Source of the DNA: Streptococcus vestibularis
Lineage (GTDB): Bacteria; Bacillota; Bacilli; Lactobacillales; Streptococcaceae
Reading direction: 5' to 3'
Assembly (NCBI GenBank): GCA_010604095.1
Contig: JAABLG010000001.1
Location: 124,001-188,000 of the forward strand
Length of the DNA stretch: 64,000 nucleotides
The translations under genes and the position numbers were made by a program. The notes beneath the pieces were generated by a model. The model made no database searches and was not told the origin of the DNA. It was given only the letters and a program-made list of their open reading frames with translations. Positions 42,921-52,436 of this stretch are shown here, piece after piece (within the stretch, counting starts at the first letter, position 1; the number at the start of each line of letters is the position of its first letter).

Positions 42921-44006
42921 TTAAACATCAAAATAGAGCAATTCTTTTGGTGTGTGTGTGAAGACTTCAAAGCCGTCTTTTGTAACATAACCACAGTCCT
43001 CGATACGGACACCGACTCTTTCAGGAATATAGATACCAGGTTCCACAGAGAAGCACATGCCTTCTTCGATGACCAAGTCATTGCCATCCATGATGGAAGG
43101 AAATTCGTGGACATCCATACCAAGACCGTGTCCCAGACGGTGATTGAAGTATTCACCGTAACCAGCCTTTTCAATAACCTGACGAGCAGCAGCATCAATT
43201 TCACTGGCTGTTACACCTGGTTTGATAAAATCAAGGGCTGTCAATTGAGCTTCCAAACAGATATTGTAGATATCTTTCTTGAATTGGTCGGGTTGACCGA
43301 CAGCTACGGTACGAGTCATATCTGAGACGTAGCCTTGACTGACAACACCCAAGTCAAAGAGAAGAAGGCTGTTGTTTTCAATACGGTTAGTTCCAGGAAT
43401 ACCATGAGGGTTTGCGGCATTATTACCTGTAAGAACCATGGTTTCGAAGGACATTTGATTAATACCGATTTTTTTCATACCAAATTCAATTTGGGCAATG
43501 ATGTCAGTTTCAGTCACATCAAGAGAAATATTGTCGAAACCGATATTTACAGCTTTATCTGCATAATCTCCAGCGCCAATCATTTTTTGAATTTCATCAG
43601 CTGACTTGATGACACGCATTTTTTGGATGAATGGTGTCAAGTTTTCAAAGCGACCTTCAAAGACTGTTTGCAATCCTTGGAACTTAGTCACATTGAGATT
43701 GTCAAACTCTGCATAAATAATAGAGCTGTCTGTACTTGCTAGACCAGCTTTGATTTTTTGCCATGGATTTTCAGAATCCACATAACCAAAGACTGGGAAG
43801 TCGAGTACAGCAGAGGCACGTGCAACCTCAAGAGCAGGAACAAAGAGGGCAGGTTCACGATTTTCGTAGACGAAGAGGAACATTTGGCGTTCATGTGGGT
43901 CACAATCAAAACCAGTAAGATAATTGACAGTTACAGGATCTGAAACAATAGCTAGCCCTGCTTTATTTTCATTCAAAAAATGACGAATGCGATCAAGTTT
44001 AGACAT
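42921..44006 (-). CDS. pepQ: Xaa-Pro dipeptidase
   Basis: 361 residues, a pita-bread-fold metallopeptidase that cleaves X-Pro dipeptides. The dinuclear metal ligands are in LLLFDLGV, VSDMTRT, LGHGLGMDVHE, FSVEPGIY and RIEDCGYV. There is no signal peptide. It diverges from ccpA, the conserved arrangement in lactic acid bacteria. AAAGGAG precedes the ATG, and a possible promoter is TTGCAT (plus 44060-44065) with CAGAAT (44037-44042), 17 bases apart. Confidence 0.95.
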   Translation of the reverse strand: MSKLDRIRHFLNENKAGLAIVSDPVTVNYLTGFDCDPHERQMFLFVYENREPALFVPALEVARASAVLDFPVFGYVDSENPWQKIKAGLASTDSSIIYAEFDNLNVTKFQGLQTVFEGRFENLTPFIQKMRVIKSADEIQKMIGAGDYADKAVNIGFDNISLDVTETDIIAQIEFGMKKIGINQMSFETMVLTGNNAANPHGIPGTNRIENNSLLLFDLGVVSQGYVSDMTRTVAVGQPDQFKKDIYNICLEAQLTALDFIKPGVTASEIDAAARQVIEKAGYGEYFNHRLGHGLGMDVHEFPSIMDGNDLVIEEGMCFSVEPGIYIPERVGVRIEDCGYVTKDGFEVFTHTPKELLYFDV

Positions 44007-44318
44007 AGAAAAAACTCCTTTGTATTTCTTACACTCATTCTGTCACTTTTATAGGGAAAATGCAAGTTGTTTTTTGGCTTTTCATTAAATCATTTACTTT
44101 CATTGAGACTTTTTTAGGCTAGTTTTGTAAGCGATGGATAGTCTTGGAAACACGAAATGAGAGGCCTTTTTCTGAAATGGCTTTCTTCCTCGTAACCATA
44201 AAGAAGGAATCCCTTTCATTTTTTTGTAAAAAATCAGTCAAAATAATTGAAAGTGTTTTCAGAATCTGATACAATTAGCATGAATAAGTGAGCGTAAAAT
44301 GAGAAAGGAAGTGTTTTT
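44007..44318. other. pepQ-ccpA divergent intergenic region
   Basis: 312 bases without a gene. It holds the candidate pepQ promoter (44037-44065), an incomplete cre match TGTAAGCGATGG (44126-44137), and the ccpA promoter with its cre-like site (44247-44275). The middle, about 44140-44235, is AT-rich and contains nothing I recognise. Confidence 0.6.
44247..44275 (+). promoter_or_regulatory. ccpA promoter overlapped by a cre-like site
   Basis: TTGAAA (44247-44252) and TACAAT (44270-44275), 17 bases apart. TGAAAGTGTTTTCA (44248-44261) matches the cre consensus TGWAANCGNTNWCA at all defined positions but one, overlapping the -35, which points to CcpA autoregulation. Confidence 0.75.
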
Positions 44319-45320
44319 ATGAATACTGATGAAACAATTACTATATACGACGTTGCGCGTGAAGCAGGTGTTTCGATGGCGACTGTGTCTCGTGTGGTAA
44401 ATGGAAATAAAAATGTAAAAGAAAACACCCGAAAAAAAGTGCTTGAGGTCATTGATCGTTTGGATTACCGTCCAAATGCGGTTGCGCGTGGCTTGGCGAG
44501 TAAGAAAACCACTACTGTAGGAGTTGTTATTCCAAATATTGCTAATAGTTATTTTGCTACTTTAGCAAGGGGGATTGATGATATTGCAACCATGTACAAG
44601 TATAATATTGTTCTTGCATCTAGTGATGAAAATGACGATCACGAAGTTACCGTGATTAACTCTCTATTTGCCAAACAAGTAGACGGTATCATCTTCATGG
44701 GTTACCACTTGACGGAAAAAATTCGTGCAGAATTTTCCCGTACTCGTACGCCGATTGTCCTAGCAGGAACAGTGGACCTCGAACACCAATTACCGAGTGT
44801 TAACATCGACTATAAAGCTGCCGTTGAGGATTCTATAACACAGCTTGCCAAGAATAATGAAAAGGTTGCCTTTGTATCAGGGCCACTAATTGATGATATT
44901 AATGGCAAGCTCCGTCTAGCTGGTTATAAGGCTGGACTTGAAAAGAATAATTTGCGCTACAATGAAGGACTAGTCTTTGAAGCTAAATATAGCTATAAAG
45001 ATGGCTTTGATCTAGCACAACGTGTCTTGAACTCTGGTGCCACTGCTGCCTATGTTGGAGAAGATGAATTGGCTGCAGGTCTCTTGAATGGCCTCTTTGC
45101 TGCAGGTAAATCAGTTCCAGAAGACTTCGAAATCATCACAAGCAATGACTCACCAATTACAAGCTACACACGTCCAAACCTTTCTAGTATTAATCATCCT
45201 CTCTATGATTTAGGGGCAGTTAGCATGCGTATGTTGACTAAAATCATGAATAAGGAAGAGCTTGAAGAAAAAGATGTTATTCTTAATCACGGTATTACCT
45301 TACGTCAGTCAACAAAATAA
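44319..45320 (+). CDS. ccpA: Catabolite control protein A
   Basis: 333 residues, the LacI-family master regulator of carbon catabolite control. The N-terminal helix-turn-helix and hinge read TIYDVAREAGVSMATVSRV and NAVARGLASKKT; the rest is a periplasmic-binding-like core that binds HPr-Ser-P. It acts at cre sites, of which candidates occur before ccpA itself and licT here. GAAAGGAAG precedes the ATG. Confidence 0.97.
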   Translation: MNTDETITIYDVAREAGVSMATVSRVVNGNKNVKENTRKKVLEVIDRLDYRPNAVARGLASKKTTTVGVVIPNIANSYFATLARGIDDIATMYKYNIVLASSDENDDHEVTVINSLFAKQVDGIIFMGYHLTEKIRAEFSRTRTPIVLAGTVDLEHQLPSVNIDYKAAVEDSITQLAKNNEKVAFVSGPLIDDINGKLRLAGYKAGLEKNNLRYNEGLVFEAKYSYKDGFDLAQRVLNSGATAAYVGEDELAAGLLNGLFAAGKSVPEDFEIITSNDSPITSYTRPNLSSINHPLYDLGAVSMRMLTKIMNKEELEEKDVILNHGITLRQSTK

Positions 45321-45363
45321 AAAAGGAGTTGGGACATAAGTTTGTCTCAACTTCTCTTTTTTA
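45321..45363 (+). terminator. Intrinsic terminator after ccpA
   Basis: AGTTGGGACA-TAAGTT-TGTCTCAACT hairpin followed by TCTCTTTTTT. Confidence 0.85.
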
Positions 45364-45379
45364 GAAAAAGGGAGAACCA

Positions 45380-46447
45380 ATGACTTTTGAGGATGCTTAT
45401 TTTAAAAAGAAAGTCCTAAAACCTGATAGCCTAGAGCCTTTTGGTTTTACAGCTACCGAGCAAGGCTATGAGTTCAGAAAAACACTGATAGCTGAAGAAC
45501 TTGAAGCTCGATTGTTTATTGATTTAGAAGGTAAGCTGACGGGACAGGTTGTCGATAGTGATTTTGATGAGCCTTATGATATCTTCAGGAGTCCTCAGGC
45601 TACTGGAACTTACGTTGGTCAAGTCAGAGAAGCTTATGGAGAACTTCTGTCACAGGTAGCTGATTCTTGTTATGAAGATCAATTATTCTCATTTCCACAA
45701 GCTAATCGCCTGGCTAAATTTTTAGCTCAAGAATTTTCAGACCAAGCAGACCAACCTTTCGAGAAGGAACCAAGCTATCTATCTTTTAGAGTTGATGGTA
45801 AATGGTATGCCTTGTTTTTTCCTCTTAAGGGAGAAAAACTAGGGCTTGATGGAGAAAAGGCAGAATTAACATATGATGTGGTTAACCTCAAGGTTAATCC
45901 GACGCAAATGGATAAGCTCTTGAAAATGGATGGCGTTTTTCCTAGCTACCATATGTCCAAGAAGACCTGGGTTAGTCTTGTTTTAGATGAGACCTTGCCG
46001 GACCAGACCATTTTTGAGCTTCTTAGTGAAAGTCGTTCCCTAGTGGCTCCCAAACATCTTAGAAAGGCTTCGGAGCCTCATTATTGGATTATCCCGGTAA
46101 ATTTGAAATACTACGATATTGGGGATGAGTTTTCCGCAAATGAGGAGATTCTTTGGACACAGAAAGCTAGTATGCAAAAGGGAGATTTTGTGGCTATCTA
46201 TATTACGGCACCTACCAAGGCCATCCGTTACGTCTGTCAGGTTTTAGAGGCAAATATCCCTAATCAAGGTTATCGTGAAGAGGAGAGTATTAAAGAGTTG
46301 ATGCGGATTAAGCCCTTATACACTTTTAATGACACTGACTTTGATAGTGATAGACTAAAGAGTTTAGGTATTAAAACTGTTCGGGGTCCTAGACATATGA
46401 CGGAAGAGTTAGTTCAGGCCTTATCCCCTTACCTAAAAGAAAAATAG
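45380..46447 (+). CDS. MmcQ/YjbR-family protein with a C-terminal EVE/PUA-like domain
   Basis: 355 residues. The middle (about 140-235) matches the YjbR double-wing fold: WYALFFPLKGEKLG, NLKVNPTQMDKLLKMDGVFP and SKKTWVSLVLDETLPD. The N-terminal 130 residues resemble a second, degenerate copy. The C-terminal part starting EPHYWIIPVNLKYYDIGDEF and containing KGDFVAIYITAPTKAIRYVC looks like an EVE/PUA-type domain, a fold that binds modified bases. Function unknown; nucleic-acid binding is the reasonable guess. GGGAG precedes the ATG, and glxK follows after 12 bases. Confidence 0.75.
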   Translation: MTFEDAYFKKKVLKPDSLEPFGFTATEQGYEFRKTLIAEELEARLFIDLEGKLTGQVVDSDFDEPYDIFRSPQATGTYVGQVREAYGELLSQVADSCYEDQLFSFPQANRLAKFLAQEFSDQADQPFEKEPSYLSFRVDGKWYALFFPLKGEKLGLDGEKAELTYDVVNLKVNPTQMDKLLKMDGVFPSYHMSKKTWVSLVLDETLPDQTIFELLSESRSLVAPKHLRKASEPHYWIIPVNLKYYDIGDEFSANEEILWTQKASMQKGDFVAIYITAPTKAIRYVCQVLEANIPNQGYREEESIKELMRIKPLYTFNDTDFDSDRLKSLGIKTVRGPRHMTEELVQALSPYLKEK

Positions 46448-46459
46448 AAGGAGGACATC

Positions 46460-47575
46460 ATGCGAATTTTGATTGCACCTGATTCATTTAAGGAAAGTTT
46501 ATCTGCAAAAGAGGTCGCCTTAGCTCTCAAATCGGGCTTTGAAAATGCCTTACCCGACGCTGATTTTGACCTTATGCCAATAGGCGATGGTGGTGAAGGG
46601 ACCTTAGATGCTCTTGCTGAAAATCTAAATCTTGAGAAGAAAAGTATCAAGATTCCTCATGCCTATACAAGTGATGGAAGTGTTTCTTTTGCCAGTAATG
46701 GTCAGACTGCCATTTTTGAAATGGCTGCGATTTGTGGCTTAGAGCATATTTCTAAGGAAAAACGAAATCCTCTAGCTCTAACGACACAAGGCGTAGGTGA
46801 ACTGATCGTTCATCTGGTTCAGTCTGGCATACGTGATATTATTATAGGTGTAGGAGGCTCCGCTACCAATGATGGTGGTATTGGAATGGCCTACGGATTG
46901 GGCTATCGCTTTTATGACTCTGAAGGGCAGAGTGTTGAGCCTCTAGGTGCTAATCTTAGCCTTATCAAAAGGGTATCGTCGCAAGGCAAGATTGATTTGT
47001 CAGCCACGACCATTCGTCTAATCACTGACGTAGATAACCCTTTGTGTGGACTGAATGGGGCCACCTATATTTTTGGTGGGCAAAAGGGGTTAGATCCTTT
47101 GCAATTTGAAAGGGTTGATCAGTCTATGAAACAATTCTACAAGGCCTTTGCTCCTGAAGTCTTACACCTTGCTGGTTCAGGTGCCGGAGGGGGTATGGCT
47201 GCAGGTTTAGTGGCCTTTGCTGATGCTGAAATTAAATCAGGTATTGACTTTGTACTTGATTGTGTTAATTTTAACCAACGGGTTAAGTCAGCCGATTTGG
47301 TCATCGTAGGAGAAGGGCGTATGGACAGACAGTCTCTATCTGGTAAGGCACCAGTTGGTGTAGCTAAACGAACACCATCAGGTATCCCTGTCATCGCAAT
47401 CTGTGGTAGTCTGAAAGATGACTTACCGGATTTTCCAGTAGCTGGGATTTCAGCTGCATTCCCTATTATTGGACAAGTAGCAGCTTTAGACCAAGTCCTA
47501 GCTTCAGCCAAGGAGAATCTCTATCGAACAGGACTCAATATTGGCAACCTCATCAAGTTGAGTCAAACCTTGTGA
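46460..47575 (+). CDS. glxK: Glycerate kinase
   Basis: 371 residues of the GarK/GlxK family that phosphorylates glycerate. Motifs: IAPDSFKESLSAKEVA at the N-terminus, PIGDGGEGTLDAL, GVGGSATNDGGIGMAYGLG and GAGGGMAAGLVAFADAEI. AGAAGGAGG gives a strong ribosome binding site, and the gene follows the YjbR-type gene closely, so they are likely co-transcribed without an obvious functional link. Confidence 0.94.
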   Translation: MRILIAPDSFKESLSAKEVALALKSGFENALPDADFDLMPIGDGGEGTLDALAENLNLEKKSIKIPHAYTSDGSVSFASNGQTAIFEMAAICGLEHISKEKRNPLALTTQGVGELIVHLVQSGIRDIIIGVGGSATNDGGIGMAYGLGYRFYDSEGQSVEPLGANLSLIKRVSSQGKIDLSATTIRLITDVDNPLCGLNGATYIFGGQKGLDPLQFERVDQSMKQFYKAFAPEVLHLAGSGAGGGMAAGLVAFADAEIKSGIDFVLDCVNFNQRVKSADLVIVGEGRMDRQSLSGKAPVGVAKRTPSGIPVIAICGSLKDDLPDFPVAGISAAFPIIGQVAALDQVLASAKENLYRTGLNIGNLIKLSQTL

Positions 47576-47578
47576 CAT

Positions 47579-47615
47579 AAGAAAAAAGCCGACCTTGTGT
47601 CAGCTTTTATTTTCC
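47579..47615. terminator. Bidirectional terminator between glxK and the YueI-family gene
   Basis: AAAAAGCCGAC-CTTGT-GTCAGCTTTTA hairpin flanked by A and T runs, usable in both directions. Confidence 0.78.
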
Positions 47616-48062
47616 AAAAAGTTTAGCAAAAAATCCTTTTTTGGTAATAGCTTGCTCTGTTTTTTGAGGAGCAAGAATATCGGGATGAATCTCCGAGAAG
47701 AGGACCTTATCAAGATTTTCTGCCTTATCACTATGCACGATGATTCCATATGGTGAGTGTGCTTTGGCTTCATCCACAATAGTAGCGGAAATATTGAGTG
47801 CTTGAGCAGTTTTAATATAGGTGAATTGTGTCTGGTCGGCTAGATTGGGTGAAAGCTTGAGACTTAGATGAGGGTAAGCTAATGAAAGATCTTTTAAAAT
47901 CTTTGGAAACTCCTCCATTACAGTTTTCTTTTCAGCATTTTCCAATAGAATAGCTAAGACGACACGTTCTGCATAGGTTCCAAAATAGTGACGTAATTCA
48001 TCAGGTTTTAAGCGCTTCTCACCACTAGCGCATTGGAGCACCTTTTTTTCAAGTGAAGTCAT
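47607..48062 (-). CDS. YueI family protein (DUF1694)
   Basis: 151 residues. Recognised as the DUF1694/YueI family from YFGTYAERVVLAILLENAE and the mid-region strand/helix pattern; the C-terminus ends in KKGFFAKLFGK. Function unknown, soluble. AGGAGAAC precedes the ATG on the minus strand and a TATAAT lies at 48092-48097. It is divergent from eno, with a 26-base palindrome in the shared region. Confidence 0.82.
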   Translation of the reverse strand: MTSLEKKVLQCASGEKRLKPDELRHYFGTYAERVVLAILLENAEKKTVMEEFPKILKDLSLAYPHLSLKLSPNLADQTQFTYIKTAQALNISATIVDEAKAHSPYGIIVHSDKAENLDKVLFSEIHPDILAPQKTEQAITKKGFFAKLFGK

Positions 48063-48135
48063 AGAGTTCTCCTGTTTGTTTTCTTGCTAGTATTATACAA
48101 TATTTTGAATTCCTTTTCATCAAGATCTTTTTCTG

Positions 48136-48161
48136 ATATTTTCAAAATTAATTGAAAATAT
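48136..48161. repeat. Perfect AT-rich inverted repeat upstream of eno
   Basis: ATATTTTCAA, six bases AATTAA, TTGAAAATAT: ten-base perfect arms. It lies 39 bases upstream of the eno -35 and 39 bases upstream of the YueI -10. No T run follows, so it is more like an operator than a terminator. No known regulator consensus recognised. Confidence 0.6.
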
Positions 48162-48199
48162 TAAAAAATAGAAAATCGCTAGAAAATTCTGGTTTTAAT

Positions 48200-48228
48200 T
48201 TGCTTAACCCTTGATATTGTGGTACTAT
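48200..48228 (+). promoter_or_regulatory. eno promoter
   Basis: TTGCTT (48200-48205) and TACTAT (48223-48228), 17-base spacing, with TGG before the -10. Confidence 0.65.
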
Positions 48229-48238
48229 AAAGGTGTAA

Positions 48239-49566
<1,328 letters not shown>

Positions 49567-49567
<1 letters not shown>

Positions 49568-49626
49568 AACGTTGATTTAACAACGTTTCTAAGGACTCTA
49601 GGTTAAGCCTAGGGTTCTTTTTTTGC
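49567..49626 (+). terminator. Double hairpin terminator of eno
   Basis: AAACGTTG-ATTTAA-CAACGTTT is followed by a 12-base stem AAGGACTCTAGG-TTAAG-CCTAGGGTTCTT and a run of T. Tandem hairpins suit a very highly transcribed gene. Confidence 0.85.
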
Positions 49627-49705
49627 TATCTGAGGGTCAAGAAAGGGGCAAGGTTGACAACTCATAAAACGTCAGATATCCAACACTTTTCAATAAGTAC
49701 TCTGA

Positions 49706-49747
49706 ATAAAAAAATCCCCTCAACCCTAATGTGATTGAGGGGATTTA
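49706..49747 (-). terminator. Terminator of the 61-residue protein gene
   Basis: AAATCCCCTCAA / TTGAGGGGATTT, twelve perfect pairs; on the minus strand followed by seven T. Confidence 0.85.
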
Positions 49748-49750
49748 GGC

Positions 49751-49936
49751 TTAGAATAAGCCTTTAATCTTGTCTAAAGCACCACTAATCATCTCATTCC
49801 CAGAAACAAGAGCTTTTGCTTGGTCGAAGTACTCGCCTAAATTATCTTTATTGTCCTCGACAAATGTTTTGGCAGCTTCGAAATCTTTTTTCTCGATCAT
49901 TTCTTTCACTTGGTTAAATAATTCCAATGGATTCAT
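49751..49936 (-). CDS. Small conserved-looking hypothetical protein
   Basis: 61 residues, MNPLELFNQVKEMIEKKDF at the start, then two amphipathic helices and ALDKIKGLF at the end. It has no membrane segment or cysteines and is rich in Lys, Asp and Glu. I do not recognise a named family. It is taken as real because AGAGGAGA is ideally placed before the ATG and a perfect terminator follows the stop. It stands alone between eno and ltaS. Confidence 0.75.
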   Translation of the reverse strand: MNPLELFNQVKEMIEKKDFEAAKTFVEDNKDNLGEYFDQAKALVSGNEMISGALDKIKGLF

Positions 49937-50060
49937 GTCTGTTCTCCTCTAAAAGTTTTCTTATAAATCCTATTTAATCATGCTTGTAGAAAACTAGCAA
50001 GAAATATGTCTGAGGGGATTATCTAAAGAATCAGTATTTCATCTAAGTGTTGGTAAATCT

Positions 50061-50087
50061 AAAAAGGCAGTCCCAATGGACTGCCTT
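50061..50087 (-). terminator. Terminator of ltaS
   Basis: AAGGCAGTCC-ATTG-GGACTGCCTT on the minus strand followed by five T; it starts six bases after the stop codon. Confidence 0.88.
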
Positions 50088-50093
50088 AAGGGC

Positions 50094-52274
50094 CTATTCT
50101 TGTACAGTGGATGAGCTTTGTTCGGAAGAACTAGAACTTGAACCAGAATTTTCGGGTTCTGTTGGGTGAAGCTCTTTGTAAGACGGTGTCTTGAATAGGT
50201 CAGCTGTTGAGTGTTTGCCTTTTTCTTTATAAAGGCTAGTCGATTTGTCTTTCAGTTTTTTATTGATCTCTCTTAGTTGTTCCATTTGTTTGGTATAAGA
50301 GATGGTACTTGGGTCAGTATGTTTTAAGCCATTAGGTGTGTAGAAACGAAGGAGGTCACCGGTCTGGACAGCGTCACTCATAGAAAGCTGAGTTGCCACT
50401 GCCTTTCGAATGGCTTCGTTGTTTTTCCTTGTCGTCTCATCAGGATTGGTGATTTCCTCACCTGTTTGAGTGTTATAAAGTCTACCAGAATAGCTAGTGT
50501 ATAGAGGAGTCACATACTGCCCAGATGTTCTAAATGCGACGGTTTGCTTATTATCAGGTGATAAGAGGTCTTGCCCCATCTGAATGTATGAGCTAGTGTC
50601 GACACCGAGAATATGAAGAAGTGTTGGCAGGGCATCCACTTCGCCACCAAAGGTGTTAGAGATGCCACCACCGGTATATCCAGGAATATGGATCATATAA
50701 GGGACACGTTGAAGCATGGCTTTGTCATAGTTAGACCATGTTTCAGAATTTTTTCCAAGAAGATCAGCTAGATTACTGCTTCGTGTATCAGAGATACCGT
50801 AGTGGTCACCGTACATCACAATAATGGAGTTATCATAAAGACCAGTAGCCTTGAGGTAATCGAAGAAGTCCTTGACAGCTGAGTCAAGGTAATTAGCTGT
50901 TGCAAAATATCCGTTAACGGTTTCATCTTTTGTTTCAGCAAGTGGGAAACCTTGTTCCTTTTCATCGCCTGACAAGGAAGTGTATGGGTAATGGTTAGAT
51001 ACGGTTAGGTATTTAACGTAGAAAGGTTGTTGCATTTGTTCCAAGTATTTGATAGAACCTGGGAACATATACTTATCGTTTAGGCCATATTGGAAGGAGT
51101 TTTCCTCGGTTTTCTCAGTGAAGGCTGAGGAATCGAAGAAATAGTTATAACCCCACTGTTTGTAGGTGTTATTTCGATTCCAGAAGGAACCGGTGTTTCC
51201 ATGGAATACAGCGGATGTATAACCACCTGTTTGAGCAAGAATAGACGGAGCAGCATAGGCAGTGTTTGTACCACCATAGTTTACCATATATGACCCTGTA
51301 CTTAGTCCAAAGAGAGACGTTTCCATCAAGGTTTCGGCATCAGAGGTTTTTCCTGACTTGACTTGGTGGAAGAAGTTTGAAAAGGCAAGGGTCTCGTTTG
51401 AATGATAAATGGAATTGAGGAATGGGGTTACTTCATAAGACTTACCATCGACTTGGAGCTTGTAATCAATCAGGAACTGTTGGAAGCTTTCCAAGTGAAT
51501 GACAATGACATTTTTTCCCTTGGCAATTCCGAAATACTTAGGATCTGGTGCAACGTAGTGTTCTTTGACATAGGCTTGAACCTTTTTCATATCCTCAGCT
51601 GTTGCAGAAGAACGAGCTTGCGAAGCCTGATAAGTCAGGTTACCAGAATAAGCGGTAAAGAAGGGAATACCCATAGCACGAACAATATAGTTGTTTGAGA
51701 AACCACGTGTTAGCAACTCACCCCGGTTAACTTCTGCTAAGAAAAGGTTAACCGATAGAAGGAGTGTCGCCAGTGCTGTAACGGCAAAACTAGCTCGTTT
51801 ATTAAAGGGCTTACTGTCTGTTTTGAGTTTCTTTCTAAAACCAGCGTAAATGAAGAAAGGAATATCAATTAAGTAAAAGATATAACTGGGTTCAAAAAGG
51901 TTCTTGGCTGAGTCTCCAAGTCCTGCTGCTGAGCTGGAGCTCGCTAGTATGGTATTTACCGTGATGAAGTCCGTAAACTCTCCAAAGTAGACCACATTGG
52001 CAATGAGCAGAAGGTTAAGGATGACATAAATAGCAATCGTGATGCTATAAAAGAATCGTCGTTTCTTGAAGTAAAGCCCCAATCCTAGAAGCATTAACCC
52101 TAGCGGAATGGGATTAATCAGCGAAAGCATAACCTGATACTTGCTTTCCAACTCAAGATTAATATTGACGTAATAAGCGAATATGGTTTTTAGCCAGTAG
52201 AAAAAGAGCAACAAGAGGATGAATCCAAGTCTTGATGACACTCCTTTCCAAAAGGCGTCAATTAATTTTTTCAA
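50094..52274 (-). CDS. ltaS: Lipoteichoic acid synthase
   Basis: 726 residues. Five N-terminal membrane helices (to about residue 185) anchor an extracellular sulfatase-type domain. The catalytic Thr310 lies in SGKTSDAETLM; metal-site motifs include IHLESFQ, VMYGDHYG and AVFHGNTGSFWNRN. It polymerises glycerol phosphate onto a glycolipid anchor. The C-terminal 100 residues end in a low-complexity SGSSSSSSEQSSS tail. The enzyme acts on the outer face of the membrane. Confidence 0.94.
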   Translation of the reverse strand: MKKLIDAFWKGVSSRLGFILLLLFFYWLKTIFAYYVNINLELESKYQVMLSLINPIPLGLMLLGLGLYFKKRRFFYSITIAIYVILNLLLIANVVYFGEFTDFITVNTILASSSSAAGLGDSAKNLFEPSYIFYLIDIPFFIYAGFRKKLKTDSKPFNKRASFAVTALATLLLSVNLFLAEVNRGELLTRGFSNNYIVRAMGIPFFTAYSGNLTYQASQARSSATAEDMKKVQAYVKEHYVAPDPKYFGIAKGKNVIVIHLESFQQFLIDYKLQVDGKSYEVTPFLNSIYHSNETLAFSNFFHQVKSGKTSDAETLMETSLFGLSTGSYMVNYGGTNTAYAAPSILAQTGGYTSAVFHGNTGSFWNRNNTYKQWGYNYFFDSSAFTEKTEENSFQYGLNDKYMFPGSIKYLEQMQQPFYVKYLTVSNHYPYTSLSGDEKEQGFPLAETKDETVNGYFATANYLDSAVKDFFDYLKATGLYDNSIIVMYGDHYGISDTRSSNLADLLGKNSETWSNYDKAMLQRVPYMIHIPGYTGGGISNTFGGEVDALPTLLHILGVDTSSYIQMGQDLLSPDNKQTVAFRTSGQYVTPLYTSYSGRLYNTQTGEEITNPDETTRKNNEAIRKAVATQLSMSDAVQTGDLLRFYTPNGLKHTDPSTISYTKQMEQLREINKKLKDKSTSLYKEKGKHSTADLFKTPSYKELHPTEPENSGSSSSSSEQSSSTVQE

Positions 52275-52309
52275 AGCAATACTTCCTTTGATTCTATATT
52301 ATCCTAACT

Positions 52310-52338
52310 ATTATACCAAATAACAAAATGACTCTCAA
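52310..52338 (-). promoter_or_regulatory. ltaS promoter
   Basis: On the minus strand TTGAGA (52333-52338) and TATAAT (52310-52315) are 17 bases apart with TGG before the -10. Confidence 0.72.
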
Positions 52339-52420
52339 AAATTTACTGCCATCTGGTGTGATATTCCTTGACATATAATTGGTAAAATCTAGTTATGAAA
52401 CAGAAATACGAGGATTTTTT

Positions 52421-52436
52421 TGGTATAATAGTAACA
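52421..52436 (+). promoter_or_regulatory. Extended -10 placed six bases before the start codon
   Basis: TGGTATAAT (52421-52429) is a consensus extended -10. Initiation 6-7 bases downstream would fall on the ATG at 52436, so the mRNA would be leaderless. No Shine-Dalgarno sequence lies near the ATG; the nearest is GAGG at 52410. Confidence 0.55.

Noticed and set aside
44126..44139. Second cre site (TGTAAGCGATGGAT) for pepQ
   Set aside because: The left half and core match, but the right half lacks the required WCA, so it is not called.
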